A stretch of DNA of 64,000 nucleotides from DASWLF01 sp963768765 (GTDB taxonomy: Bacteria; Desulfobacterota; Desulfobaccia; Desulfobaccales; 0-14-0-80-60-11). Shown here in pieces: positions 36,262 to 44,292 of the stretch. The stretch is from NCBI GenBank assembly GCA_963768765.1, contig CAVYJK010000005.1:23921-87920 (forward strand). Reading direction: 5' to 3'. The notes beneath the pieces are model-generated. The model searched no databases. It had not been told where the DNA came from and saw nothing but the letters and a program-made list of their open reading frames with translations. The stretch's first letter is position 1; every line of letters starts with the position of its first letter. The translations under genes and the position numbers were made by a program.

Positions 36262-36587
36262 TAGGCTGTTGAAAAACTAGTTTTTCATGTCATCCTGAAC
36301 GAAGTGAAGGATCTCAACCGCTGAAAATACTAGTGTAGTGTTTCGTAATTAACTATGCCTAATATCTGGCTAGAAAGTATGGCTTGGGAAGCTTAAGTCC
36401 CCCTTTGGAAAAGGGGGATTTAGGGGGATTTCAACTGGTTGTCAAGAAATCCCCCCTGACTCCCCTTTAGAAAAGGGGGGTAAAAAATCAGCCCCTCGAC
36501 ATCACGTTATTTATGAAACACACCACTAGATTCTATGCTGCGCTCAGAATGACAAAATCGCGATTTTGGGAGTTTTTCAACAGCCTA
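36262..36587. repeat. Family A inverted-repeat element interrupted by a family B element
   Basis: Perfect 17-bp terminal inverted repeats TAGGCTGTTGAAAAACT (36262-36278) and its complement (36571-36587), with inner arms TGTCATCCTGAACGAAGTGA and GCTGCGCTCAGAATGACA. A second element (36330-36529) is inserted between the arms. The left end starts at the base after the TAG stop of the acyl-CoA dehydrogenase gene, within a TA dinucleotide context. Confidence 0.85.
36330..36529. repeat. MITE-like family B element, nested copy
   Basis: A 200-bp element bounded by CTAG on both sides, with imperfect inverted ends: left TGTAGTGTTTCGTAATTAAC, right (complement) TGGTGTGTTTCATAAATAAC. Inside is the palindromic cassette AAGTCCCCCTTT ... 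AAAGGGGGATTTAGGGGG and CCCCTTTAGAAAAGGGGGG. No transposase is encoded. Confidence 0.85.
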
Positions 36588-36804
36588 TTCGCGGCGAGGG
36601 GTCACATTGTTTTAATGCTCAAACCCTTAGCGAAATCCAAAACCCGGTCTCACCATTCCTGTTAACGCCGTGGCGAAGATTATTAATCCTTCCTCGGACA
36701 TCCATCCCAAGGTGGTTTCCTGGTGCAGAGGCCGAAATATTGGCGGAGCATCGAATTAGGGCAGGCGGGGGGGGTGCCGAAAAATCCCGAAATAGGAGGA
36801 CATC
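36588..36804. other. Spacer before the enoyl-CoA hydratase gene
   Basis: No gene or clear promoter recognised. The ribosome-binding site AGGAGG lies just before ATG 36805. Confidence 0.35.
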
Positions 36805-37578
36805 ATGCCTTATAAGACTATCCTTTTTGCCGCCGAGGGCGGAGTTGGCACCTTGACCTTCAACCGCCCGGAGAAATTGAATGCCCTGAATGCGGAGATG
36901 CTGTCGGAGGTTGCGGCTGCCTTGGACCAGGTCGGCAAAAATCCCGAGATCCGGGTCCTGATCTTAACCGGCCAGGGCCGGGCCTTCATCGCGGGTGCGG
37001 ATATCAAAGTCTTTACGCAGTTAGATCCCCTGGCCGCCAGACAACTTGCTTTTACGGGCCAGGAGGTGGTTTCTAAACTAGAGCAACTCCCCATCCCGGT
37101 AATCGCCGGCGTCAACGGCTTTGCCTTGGGTGGCGGCTGCGAGGTGGCCATGGCCTGCGATCTCATCTACGCCTCGGAAGAGGCCAGGTTCGGCCAGCCG
37201 GAGATCAACCTGGGAATCATGCCCGGATTTGGGGGGACCCAGCGCCTGGCTCGCCTGGTGGGCAAAGGCCTGGCCAAGGAGTTGTGCCTCACCGGCCGCA
37301 TCATCGACGCCGCGGAAGCCAGGGCCATGGGTCTGGTGGCCCGGGTTTTTCCCGCCGCCAGCCTCATGGAAGAATGCACCAAGGTGGCCAGGTCCCTGGC
37401 CGCAAAGGGGCGGGTGGCTCTGCGGGGGGTGAAACAAACGATTGACCGCGGCTTTGACCTGGACCTGCACAACGCTTGCGCCTTGGAAGCGGAGGCCTTT
37501 GCACTGTGCTTTGCCTCCCCCGATGCCAAAGAGGGCGCCGTTGCCTTCCTGGAGAAGCGCCAGCCCAAGTTTTTATGA
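36805..37578 (+). CDS. Enoyl-CoA hydratase/isomerase (crotonase family)
   Basis: A 257-residue crotonase-family protein. The oxyanion-hole segments AFIAGADIKVF and GFALGGGCEVAMACDLIYAS are present, and GQPEINLGIMPGFGGTQRLA places the catalytic Glu region (EARFGQPE, usually two Glu across the two loops). Length is typical of short-chain enoyl-CoA hydratase. It hydrates crotonyl-CoA to 3-hydroxybutyryl-CoA, providing the substrate of the Hbd-type enzyme at 25.3 kb. AGGAGG is upstream. EtfB starts 76 bases after its stop. Confidence 0.93.
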   Translation: MPYKTILFAAEGGVGTLTFNRPEKLNALNAEMLSEVAAALDQVGKNPEIRVLILTGQGRAFIAGADIKVFTQLDPLAARQLAFTGQEVVSKLEQLPIPVIAGVNGFALGGGCEVAMACDLIYASEEARFGQPEINLGIMPGFGGTQRLARLVGKGLAKELCLTGRIIDAAEARAMGLVARVFPAASLMEECTKVARSLAAKGRVALRGVKQTIDRGFDLDLHNACALEAEAFALCFASPDAKEGAVAFLEKRQPKFL

Positions 37579-37654
37579 GGCTTTTTCATGCTCCGAGGAT
37601 TATTGTAGAGAATAATCGTTTGGCAGAAACGAGTTTCGTGGAAAGGAGCGCAAG

Positions 37655-38447
37655 GTGAATATCGTCGTACTGCTTAAACAGGTGCCGGATACGGAAACGG
37701 TCATCAAGATTGGGGAAGACGGCAAATCCATTGTCACCAGCGACATCAAGTGGATCATCAATCCCTACGATGAGTATGCCGTGGAGGCTGCCCTGCGCCT
37801 CAAGGACAGCCAGGCCGCCAATGTCACCATCCTTAGCATGGGTTCCGCCGCGGGTGGTGGAATCCATCCGCGCCGCCCTGGCCATGGGAGCCGATAAGGG
37901 TGTCCTGGTTGATGATCCGGCCACCGAGGGAAGCGACGCCCTGGGGAAGGCCACAGTCCTCGCCGCGGCCCTGAGGGCAATCCCCTTTGATCTCATTTTT
38001 TGCGGACATCGGGCGGTGGATGATGATGAGAACCAGGTGGGCGTTATGGTGGCCGAGCTTTTGGACCTGCCCCATCTGGCCCTGGCAGTGGCCCTGGAAG
38101 TGGAGAATAACCAGATAAGGATCGAACGGCCCACCGAAGGGGGGAAGGTAAGGTTGGAGGCCTCGCTTCCGGCCCTGGTCACTTTTGGGGGTTCCCACGC
38201 GGTCTGGAATCCGAGATACGCTTCGCTGCCCGGCATCATGAAGGCGAAGAAGAAGCCGCTGGAGATAAAAAAGCTGGCGGACCTGGGTCTGTCGCCGGAT
38301 CAGGTGGGAGCCCCGCCCGCCAAAGTGAGGGTCACCTCCCTGGAGATGCCGCCGCCGCGGCAGGCAGGGCTCCTGGTGGAGGGCGACACTGCCGGGAAGG
38401 CCAGGGAGTTGGCGCGCTTACTCCATGAAGAGGCCAAAGTCATTTAG
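37655..38447 (+). CDS. etfB: Electron transfer flavoprotein beta subunit (frame broken near 37844)
   Basis: EtfB binds AMP and forms the EtfAB heterodimer that accepts electrons from acyl-CoA dehydrogenase. GTG 37655 with AAGGAG starts MNIVVLLKQVPDTETVIKIG, the standard beginning. An extra T at 37843-37844 breaks the frame: corrected reading is LSMGPPRVVESIRAALAMGA. Later features are ADKGVLVDDP, DLIFCGHRAVDDDENQVG (the usual motif is CGxxxxDxxxxxVG) and the C-terminal KVRVTSLEMPPPRQAGLL. Corrected length about 263 residues. It is followed by etfA after 68 bases. The indel is probably a sequence error. Confidence 0.94.
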
Positions 38448-38515
38448 GTTGGTTGACCTTTTCGCCTGCGGGGATCTTCCCTGCTCCCAGGCTTGCAAAT
38501 AAAGGAGGCGACACC

Positions 38516-39506
38516 ATGGCACAGGGCGTATGCGTGATCACCGAGTTCCGGGGCGGGGACTTTCGCAGGGTCTCTTTTGAGGTGGCCAGCGAGGGCCGCA
38601 GGCTGGCCGACGCCCTGGGCGAGCCCCTCCTGGCCCTCGCCCTGGGGCACGGGGTGGCGGCCGCGGCGGCTGATTTGGGCCACTATGGGGTGGAAAGGGT
38701 CTACGCGGTTGACCAGCCCCAGTTGCAAGATTACCTGGCGGAGACCTTTGCGCCGGTGGCGGCCCAGCTCCTGCAAACTTTGCAGCCCAAAGTGGTGCTC
38801 ACCGCGGCTTCGGTGGACGGCAAGGATTTGAGCGCCCGCTTGGCGGCCCGGCTGGGCGCCGGTCTGGCCCAGGACTGCACCGAGCTGAAGATCCAGGGCG
38901 GCGCCCTCAAGGCCAAAAGGCCGGTCTATGCCGGCAAGGCCTTGGCCTGGTATGAGTGGTCCCCCGGGGCCTGGCCCCAGATGGCCTCTTGCCGGCCCAA
39001 TGTGATGGCTTGCCTCCGCCCGGACCCCTCCAGAGAACGCCGCAGTGGAAACCCCGGCGGTTTCTCTGCCGGCTGCCATTAGGAGCCGGGTGGTGAGCGT
39101 CGAGGGGGCCGTCGGCCAGGTGGACCTCACCGAGGCGCAAATTATTGTCTCCGGCGGTCGCGGCCTGAAGGGGCCCGAGAATTTTGCCATCCTGGAAGAG
39201 TTGGCGCGGCTGCTGGGCGGCGCCGTGGGGGCCTCGCGAGCCGCGGTGGACGCGGGCTGGCGCCCTCATGCCGAGCAGGTCGGACAGACCGGCAAGGTGG
39301 TAACCCCGGTTCTCTACATTGCCTGCGGCATCTCGGGGGCCATTCAGCATCTGGCCGGCATGGGCTCCAGCAAATACATCGTGGCGGTCAACAAGGACCC
39401 CGAAGCTCCCATCTTCAGCAAGGCGGACTACGGCGTGGTGGCGGACCTCTTCCAGTTCCTGCCGGCTTTCATCGAGGAGGTGAAAAAACTTCAGTCCGCC
39501 TGCTAG
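38516..39506 (+). CDS. etfA: Electron transfer flavoprotein alpha subunit (frame broken near 39038)
   Basis: EtfA carries FAD. The start MAQGVCVITEFRGGDFRRVS follows AAGGAGG. Its C-terminal half has the FAD-binding signature LYIACGISGAIQHLAGM with SSKYIVAVNKDPEAPIF and ADYGVVADLFQFLPAF. The frame breaks in GAACGCCGCAG near 39036-39041; deleting one base gives SREAAVETPAVSLPAAIRSR and continues to the stop. Corrected length about 329 residues. The stop TAG (39504-39506) lies inside the CTAG of a downstream repeat element. The gene pair and the EMO-type gene at 40.1 kb form the route to menaquinone. Confidence 0.94.
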
Positions 39507-39692
39507 TTGGTGTGTTTCATAATTAACTGGCATTACATTTCAAGCAAATCGGATCTGGGGCGAGGAGACCTCGCCCCTACAATAAACCCTGTCGTATTGT
39601 AGGGGCGGGGTTTCCCCGCCCTTGACCCCCTTTGCCAAGCAAGGTGATTTAGAAAAATGCTAATGGAACCTAAATTTGAAACAGACCACTAG
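39503..39692. repeat. MITE-like family B element, tandem copy 1
   Basis: A 190-bp element with ends TTGGTGTGTTTCATAATTAAC and, at the right, GAAACAGACCACTAG. It starts in CTAG at 39503-39506, which contains the etfA stop codon, and ends in CTAG at 39689-39692. The interior has a different palindrome from the other copies: GGCGAGGAGACCTCGCC and GTAGGGGCGGGGTTTCCCCGCC. Confidence 0.85.
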
Positions 39693-39891
39693 TTGGTGTG
39701 TTTCATAATTAGCTGGACATAAATTCAGATCCGGAGCGCTGGACTTGGCAGGGTTAAATCCCCCTTTGAAAAAGGGGGATTTAGGGGAATTTCAAGTGCT
39801 TATAAAAATCCCCCCTGACCCCCCTTTATGAAAGGGGGGTAAAAAAACCTGCTTTTCCGATGTTACCTTAATTATGAAACAGACCACTAGT
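39689..39891. repeat. MITE-like family B element, tandem copy 2
   Basis: A 203-bp element sharing the CTAG (39689-39692) with copy 1 and ending in CTAG at 39888-39891. Ends TTGGTGTGTTTCATAATTAG and TTATGAAACAGACCACTAG. The interior has the palindromic cassette AAATCCCCCTTTG ... GGGGGATTTAGGGG and CCCCCCTTTATGAAAGGGGGG. Confidence 0.85.
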
Positions 39892-40045
39892 TGGTGGGTT
39901 TCGCAATTAGCTATCCTTAAAAATGTCCTTAAAATTCCCTCTCCCCTCGGGGGAGAGGATTAGGGTGAGGGGGGCGAATCTTTTGATCTAACGCCATTAC
40001 CGGACTATTTTCACCCCCTCTCCCAAAACCTTTTTCCAACATTCG
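39888..40045. repeat. MITE-like family B element, tandem copy 3 (left part only)
   Basis: Begins in the shared CTAG with TTGGTGGGTTTCGCAATTAG, followed by CTCCCCTCGGGGGAGAG and TAGGGTGAGGGGG. No right terminal repeat was found before the next gene. A diverged copy of its first ~65 bases recurs near 42202 after the next gene. Confidence 0.65.
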
Positions 40046-40095
40046 CACCCCATTCCGGCACACCCCTGCGCGTCACTGAACAGGAGGCACTGCAT

Positions 40096-42153
40096 ATGCA
40101 ACCGGGATACTTTCCCGCCAATCTCCTCTTTGGGCTCATCTTTATCGCGGCCAACGCCTTTTTTCTGTTCACCGTCTATAAGCTCTACCGATTACTGCGG
40201 CTGGGGCAGCCGGAAAGACGGTTCGACCAGATCGGCCGGCGCCTCCAGGGCGTGGCCACCTTTGTGTTGGGACAGCGGCGGGTGGTGAGAGAGCCGGCGG
40301 GCTGGGGCCATTTTGTCATCTTCTGGGGTTTTGTCATCATAACCATTGGCAGCCTGGAGACCTTTGGGGTGGGCCTTTATCATGGTTTCGCCTACTGGAA
40401 ATTCCTGGGGAAGGCGCCAGCCGCGTCTCTTTACCTGCTGCAGGACCTCTTTGGCGCCGGCGTCGTCATCGCTCTGGGCGTCTCCCTCTACCGGCGCTGG
40501 GTGATCAAACCTGAGCGGCTGCAATTTTGTGACCAGCAGGCGGCCAATCTGGATGCGGGGATTATTATCAGCTTGATTTTAATCTTGATTTTGCTCCTGT
40601 TTGGGGAGCGCGCCGTGGAATACCTGCTGGCCCAGGGGCAGACCACCGGCTACTTCCCCAGGACCGCCTTCATCTCGGTGGCGCTCTCCCGGAGGTTTTC
40701 CGGTTTGCCGGAGCAGACCCTGCGGGGCTGGCACACCTTTTTCTGGTGGGCCCATACCCTGGTGATCCTGGGCTTTCTGGTCTATATCCCCTTTTCCAAA
40801 CACCTGCATCTCCTGGGAGCGATTCCCAATGTGTTTTTTCGCCGTTTCCGCCCCCTGGGTGAGCTCACCAAAATGGACCTGGAAGATGAGACGGTGGAGA
40901 CCTACGGCGTTGCCAGGATTGAGGAATTTACCTGGAAGCAGCTCCTGGATCTTTATGCCTGCACCGAATGCGGCCGCTGCTCCGAGAACTGTCCCGCCAC
41001 CCTCACCGGCAAACCCTTGAGTCCTAAAGAAACCATCCATCACCTCAAAAAACACCTCCTGGTGCAGGGGAGACTTCTGCTTAGCGGCCGCGAACCTGGG
41101 AAGGGCCTCCAGACAGAAAGTTCCGCCAAAGAGCTGAACCAGGCCCTGGTGGGCGACGTCTGCCGGCCTGACGAGATTTGGTCCTGTACCACTTGCGGCA
41201 ACTGCATGGAACACTGCCCGGTCTTCATTGAACATATTCAGAAGTACGTGGATATGCGCCGCTATCTGGTGCTCATGGAGAGCAGTTTCCCGCCGGAGGT
41301 CCAGACGGTATTGCGCAACTGGGAGACCAACTCCAACCCCTGGGGTATTGCCTTTGCCACCCGGGGAGATTGGGCCAAGGGGCTGGAGGTGAAAACTCTG
41401 GCCGAAAACCCGGAGGTGGAGTACCTTTATTATGTGGGCTGTACCGGCAGTTTTGACGAGCGGGGCAAAAAGGTCACTGCCGCCATGATCAAGCTCCTCA
41501 ACCGGGCCGGAGTAAGTTTCGGCATCCTGGGGGCTGAGGAAAAGTGCTGCGGGGAGACGGCCAGAAGGATCGGTAACGAGTATCTGTTTCAGACCATGGC
41601 CGCGGAACTGGCGGAGACTATCAACGGCTACGGCATCAGGAAGATCATCACCACCTGTCCCCACGGGTACAACTGCTTGAAGAACGAGTACCCCCAGTTG
41701 GGCGGCAACTGGGAGGTTTACCATCACAGCGAATTTCTGGCCCGGCTCCTCCGGGAGGGGCGGTTAAGGCCCCGGCGCCGGCTGGATAAGAGGCTCACCT
41801 TCCATGACTCCTGCTACCTGGGCCGCTATAACGGGATGTACGACGAGCCCCGGAGCCTCCTGCGGTCAATCCCGGGCCTGCGCCTCGAGGAAATGGAACG
41901 CCATCGCGCCAAATCTTTCTGCTGCGGGGCCGGCGGCGGCAGGATGTGGATGGAGGAGACCCTGGGGATAAAGAAGATCAACGAGGCCCGCACCGACCAG
42001 GCTCTGTCGCTGGAGCCGGAACTCATCGCGGTCTCCTGCCCCTTCTGCACCATCATGTTGGAGGATGGCCTCAAGGCCCGGGAAATGGAACAGACTGTGA
42101 GGGTGTACGATATCGCCGAACTGCTGGTCCAGGCTCTGGAAGCCGAGGAGTAG
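40096..42153 (+). CDS. EMO-type Etf:menaquinone oxidoreductase (membrane haem b and Fe-S)
   Basis: A 685-residue protein with an N-terminal NarI-like membrane domain (about six TM helices in residues 1-260; TM histidines in WGHFVIFWGF and WHTFFWWAHT), two ferredoxin clusters (CTECGRCSENC near residue 290 and CTTCGNCMEHC near 370), and a C-terminal HdrD-like part with two CCG regions (GAEEKCCGETARR, FHDSCYLGRYNG, SFCCGAGGGRMWM). This organisation is that of the membrane-bound EtfAB:menaquinone oxidoreductase, formerly annotated as DUF224 or heterodisulfide reductase-like. It takes electrons from reduced Etf into the quinone pool. CAGGAGG precedes ATG 40096. Placed after etfBA but separated by an array of repeats. 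Confidence 0.93.
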   Translation: MQPGYFPANLLFGLIFIAANAFFLFTVYKLYRLLRLGQPERRFDQIGRRLQGVATFVLGQRRVVREPAGWGHFVIFWGFVIITIGSLETFGVGLYHGFAYWKFLGKAPAASLYLLQDLFGAGVVIALGVSLYRRWVIKPERLQFCDQQAANLDAGIIISLILILILLLFGERAVEYLLAQGQTTGYFPRTAFISVALSRRFSGLPEQTLRGWHTFFWWAHTLVILGFLVYIPFSKHLHLLGAIPNVFFRRFRPLGELTKMDLEDETVETYGVARIEEFTWKQLLDLYACTECGRCSENCPATLTGKPLSPKETIHHLKKHLLVQGRLLLSGREPGKGLQTESSAKELNQALVGDVCRPDEIWSCTTCGNCMEHCPVFIEHIQKYVDMRRYLVLMESSFPPEVQTVLRNWETNSNPWGIAFATRGDWAKGLEVKTLAENPEVEYLYYVGCTGSFDERGKKVTAAMIKLLNRAGVSFGILGAEEKCCGETARRIGNEYLFQTMAAELAETINGYGIRKIITTCPHGYNCLKNEYPQLGGNWEVYHHSEFLARLLREGRLRPRRRLDKRLTFHDSCYLGRYNGMYDEPRSLLRSIPGLRLEEMERHRAKSFCCGAGGGRMWMEETLGIKKINEARTDQALSLEPELIAVSCPFCTIMLEDGLKAREMEQTVRVYDIAELLVQALEAEE

Positions 42154-42200
42154 GGGCCTGGCAGGCGGTGGCCATATGGCTTTTCCGGCTGCGCCAGGGA

Positions 42201-42268
42201 ACTACTGGCGAGTTTCGCAATTAGCTATTTTGATAAATGTCCTTAAAAATTCCCTCTCCCCTCAAGGG
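42201..42268. repeat. Diverged family B left end, downstream copy
   Basis: CTACTGGCGAGTTTCGCAATTAGC and then TGTCCTTAAAAATTCCCTCT and CCCCTCAAGGGGG match the start of the copy at 39888 in the same orientation. The two copies flank the EMO-type gene as direct repeats. Confidence 0.6.
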
Positions 42269-42310
42269 GGTCTGGGTTGAAACTGGACAGTTAAATTTCC
42301 TGTATAGAGA

Positions 42311-43750
42311 TTAAGCTACCCAGAAAGGTAAGAAAATTGAGACTATAACGGCTACGACCATAAATAGGACTGCTAACCAGCCAAAAAACTTAACATAGCC
42401 AGGATGTGTTTCTTCTCCCACTATCTCGGGATCATTCCCCACAACCATTATGACGATTAAAAGCGGCAGGGCAATAATTCCATTCAAATAGGCAGAATAA
42501 TAGAGAGCGGTAATCGGATTAATATGGAAAAAATTTAATGCTAATCCGACAATCATTGAAAAGGCGATCACCAGATAAAATCCTTTGGCCTGAGAAAACT
42601 TAAGCTCCAATCCTTCCTGCCATTTCATTATTTCGGCTAACGCATAGGCGCCGGAGCCTGCTAAAACCGGAATAGCCAAAAGTCCGGTACCGATAATGCC
42701 CGCGGCAAAGAGCAAATAAGCGCGTTCGCCTGCTAAAGGTCTGAGAGCCAGGGCAGCCTGCTCTGCTGAGGCAATATCGGTAATCCCTTGTTGGAACAGC
42801 ACCTGTGCGGTGGTCAGGACTATAAAAAAGAATACCACGTTAGCCAAAATCATACCGACATTTACATCAGTGCGCATCCTGATAATCTTGTCATGAATCA
42901 GAGCTCCGTTAAATTCTCCTTTTATTAATTTGTTCTCCTCAACTTCTTGAGAGGTCTGCCAGAAGAAAAGATAGGGCGTTATGGTCGTCCCGAAGACTGC
43001 AATCATGGCAAAAATATATTCTTTATTAAAATTTACCTGAGGGATAAAAGATTGTTTGAGAACCGTGATCCAATCAGGTTTGATCAAAACACCAGCGATT
43101 ACATAAGCAAAAACTGAGATGGTAAGCCATTTAAGAAATTTTACATACAGATGATATTGAACAAAGATTTCCAGCAACAAAATGACAACCGTAAATAAAA
43201 TCGCACCAAGATAATCATTAACCCCGGTTAACATTTTTAAGGAAGCAGCCATCGCTCCAATATCAGCACCAATATTAACCACGTTGGCTATTATTAAAAG
43301 AATAACGGCAAGGATAACAATTTTTTTGCTATAATGCTGTAGCAAAACTCCGGCCAGCCCCTTGTTGGTCACAACTCCAATGCGGGCGCAAACCTCCTGC
43401 ACCGCCAGCATGATAGGAAGCAACCAGGCCGCCATCCAGATGATGGCCAAGCCGAATTGTGCTCCCACCGAGGAATAGGTGCCAATGCCTGACGGATCGT
43501 CGTCGGAGGCGCCGGTAATCAACCCCGGACCCAGCGCCTTGATGAAAAGATGGGTTTTCTGCCAAGGGTTTTTAATAAGTTCCTTTATTCTCGGTACTTC
43601 GGACTCAGCAATCCGAAACGTGCCATCCAATGTCTTAATCGTTTTAATCTCACCCCAAATTACCAGCCTTCTGGCCAAGATAAGGGGTATGCCGACTTTC
43701 CGCCGAAATTGGGAAATATTGTAGAATCTTTTTGGGGTCTGATTATTCAT
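42311..43750 (-). CDS. Nramp-family divalent metal transporter with N-terminal helix-turn-helix-like segment
   Basis: A 479-residue protein. Residues 1-60 (NISQFRRKVGIPLILARRLV, IKTIKTLDGTFRIAESEVPR) look like an excisionase/MerR-type DNA-binding fold; the remainder is an Nramp transporter with about 11 TM helices. The TM1 metal motif reads DDDPSGIGTY instead of DPGN, and TM6 reads FGTTITPYLFFWQ where Mn/Fe transporters have an MPH motif, so the Met ligand is missing. Such changes occur in Nramp-related proteins with other substrates, including Mg2+ transporters. Its A+T content is clearly above that of the surrounding genes, which suggests transfer. No strong ribosome-binding site precedes ATG 43750. 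Confidence 0.85.
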   Translation of the reverse strand: MNNQTPKRFYNISQFRRKVGIPLILARRLVIWGEIKTIKTLDGTFRIAESEVPRIKELIKNPWQKTHLFIKALGPGLITGASDDDPSGIGTYSSVGAQFGLAIIWMAAWLLPIMLAVQEVCARIGVVTNKGLAGVLLQHYSKKIVILAVILLIIANVVNIGADIGAMAASLKMLTGVNDYLGAILFTVVILLLEIFVQYHLYVKFLKWLTISVFAYVIAGVLIKPDWITVLKQSFIPQVNFNKEYIFAMIAVFGTTITPYLFFWQTSQEVEENKLIKGEFNGALIHDKIIRMRTDVNVGMILANVVFFFIVLTTAQVLFQQGITDIASAEQAALALRPLAGERAYLLFAAGIIGTGLLAIPVLAGSGAYALAEIMKWQEGLELKFSQAKGFYLVIAFSMIVGLALNFFHINPITALYYSAYLNGIIALPLLIVIMVVGNDPEIVGEETHPGYVKFFGWLAVLFMVVAVIVSIFLPFWVA

Positions 43751-44292
43751 TGGGGGTTTAATTATTAGGATATTTCAGGTCAGCCGGCGACGATTAATCT
43801 TCCCATGAGAATAAAAATAAGTTTTCGACTAGCCTTTAGAGCCCGGGGCCCACGGGGCATCCAGGCGTGGGCTTTAATTGATCCCATAAACCAGCAACTT
43901 CGCTCTTCCCAGGCGTTCCGGTTCCCTATCTTTTCTATTTTATCACCATATTCAGTCTTCTCGATATGACAAATGACAACCGGCGCTCATTTGGGATTTT
44001 TCAGTTGGAGGTCGATGGGCAAGATGTCTCCAAACGTAATCAGCCGCCCTGGATAGATTTACCTCTTTTTTCCGGTTGGAAAAGTCAGCCTGCCGTTTTA
44101 TATTAATAAAGATATGCCATGGGTACCAAAAAAACCGGCAACCTGCGTCAGCGAGCCAAAGCTGCCCCAAGACAGATGCAAAGGAAATTTCGAAAAGGCC
44201 TGAAGGTGGGCACCAGTCTGTGAGGCTAATCAATTCTAATCTCCTGAAGCCAAAAATTTGTAAGAACTCCAGGTGGTGGGTAAGACATTAAT
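43751..44292. other. Intergenic stretch without a recognisable gene
   Basis: A 542-base divergent spacer between the Nramp gene and APS kinase. Short ORFs here show no codon bias or recognisable motif. Base composition is intermediate between the A+T-rich neighbours and the GC-rich chromosome. Confidence 0.35.

Noticed and set aside
39503..40045. Regular repeats that could suggest a CRISPR array
   Set aside because: Units are about 190-200 bp with inverted ends, not 20-40 bp repeats with unique spacers, and there are no cas genes.
40096..42153. Annotation as heterodisulfide reductase subunit
   Set aside because: The NarI-like membrane half fused to HdrD-like clusters and the etfBA neighbours fit the EMO-type Etf:menaquinone oxidoreductase better.
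43952..44233. 93-codon minus-strand ORF between the Nramp and APS kinase genes
   Set aside because: No ribosome-binding site, no recognisable motif and atypical composition.
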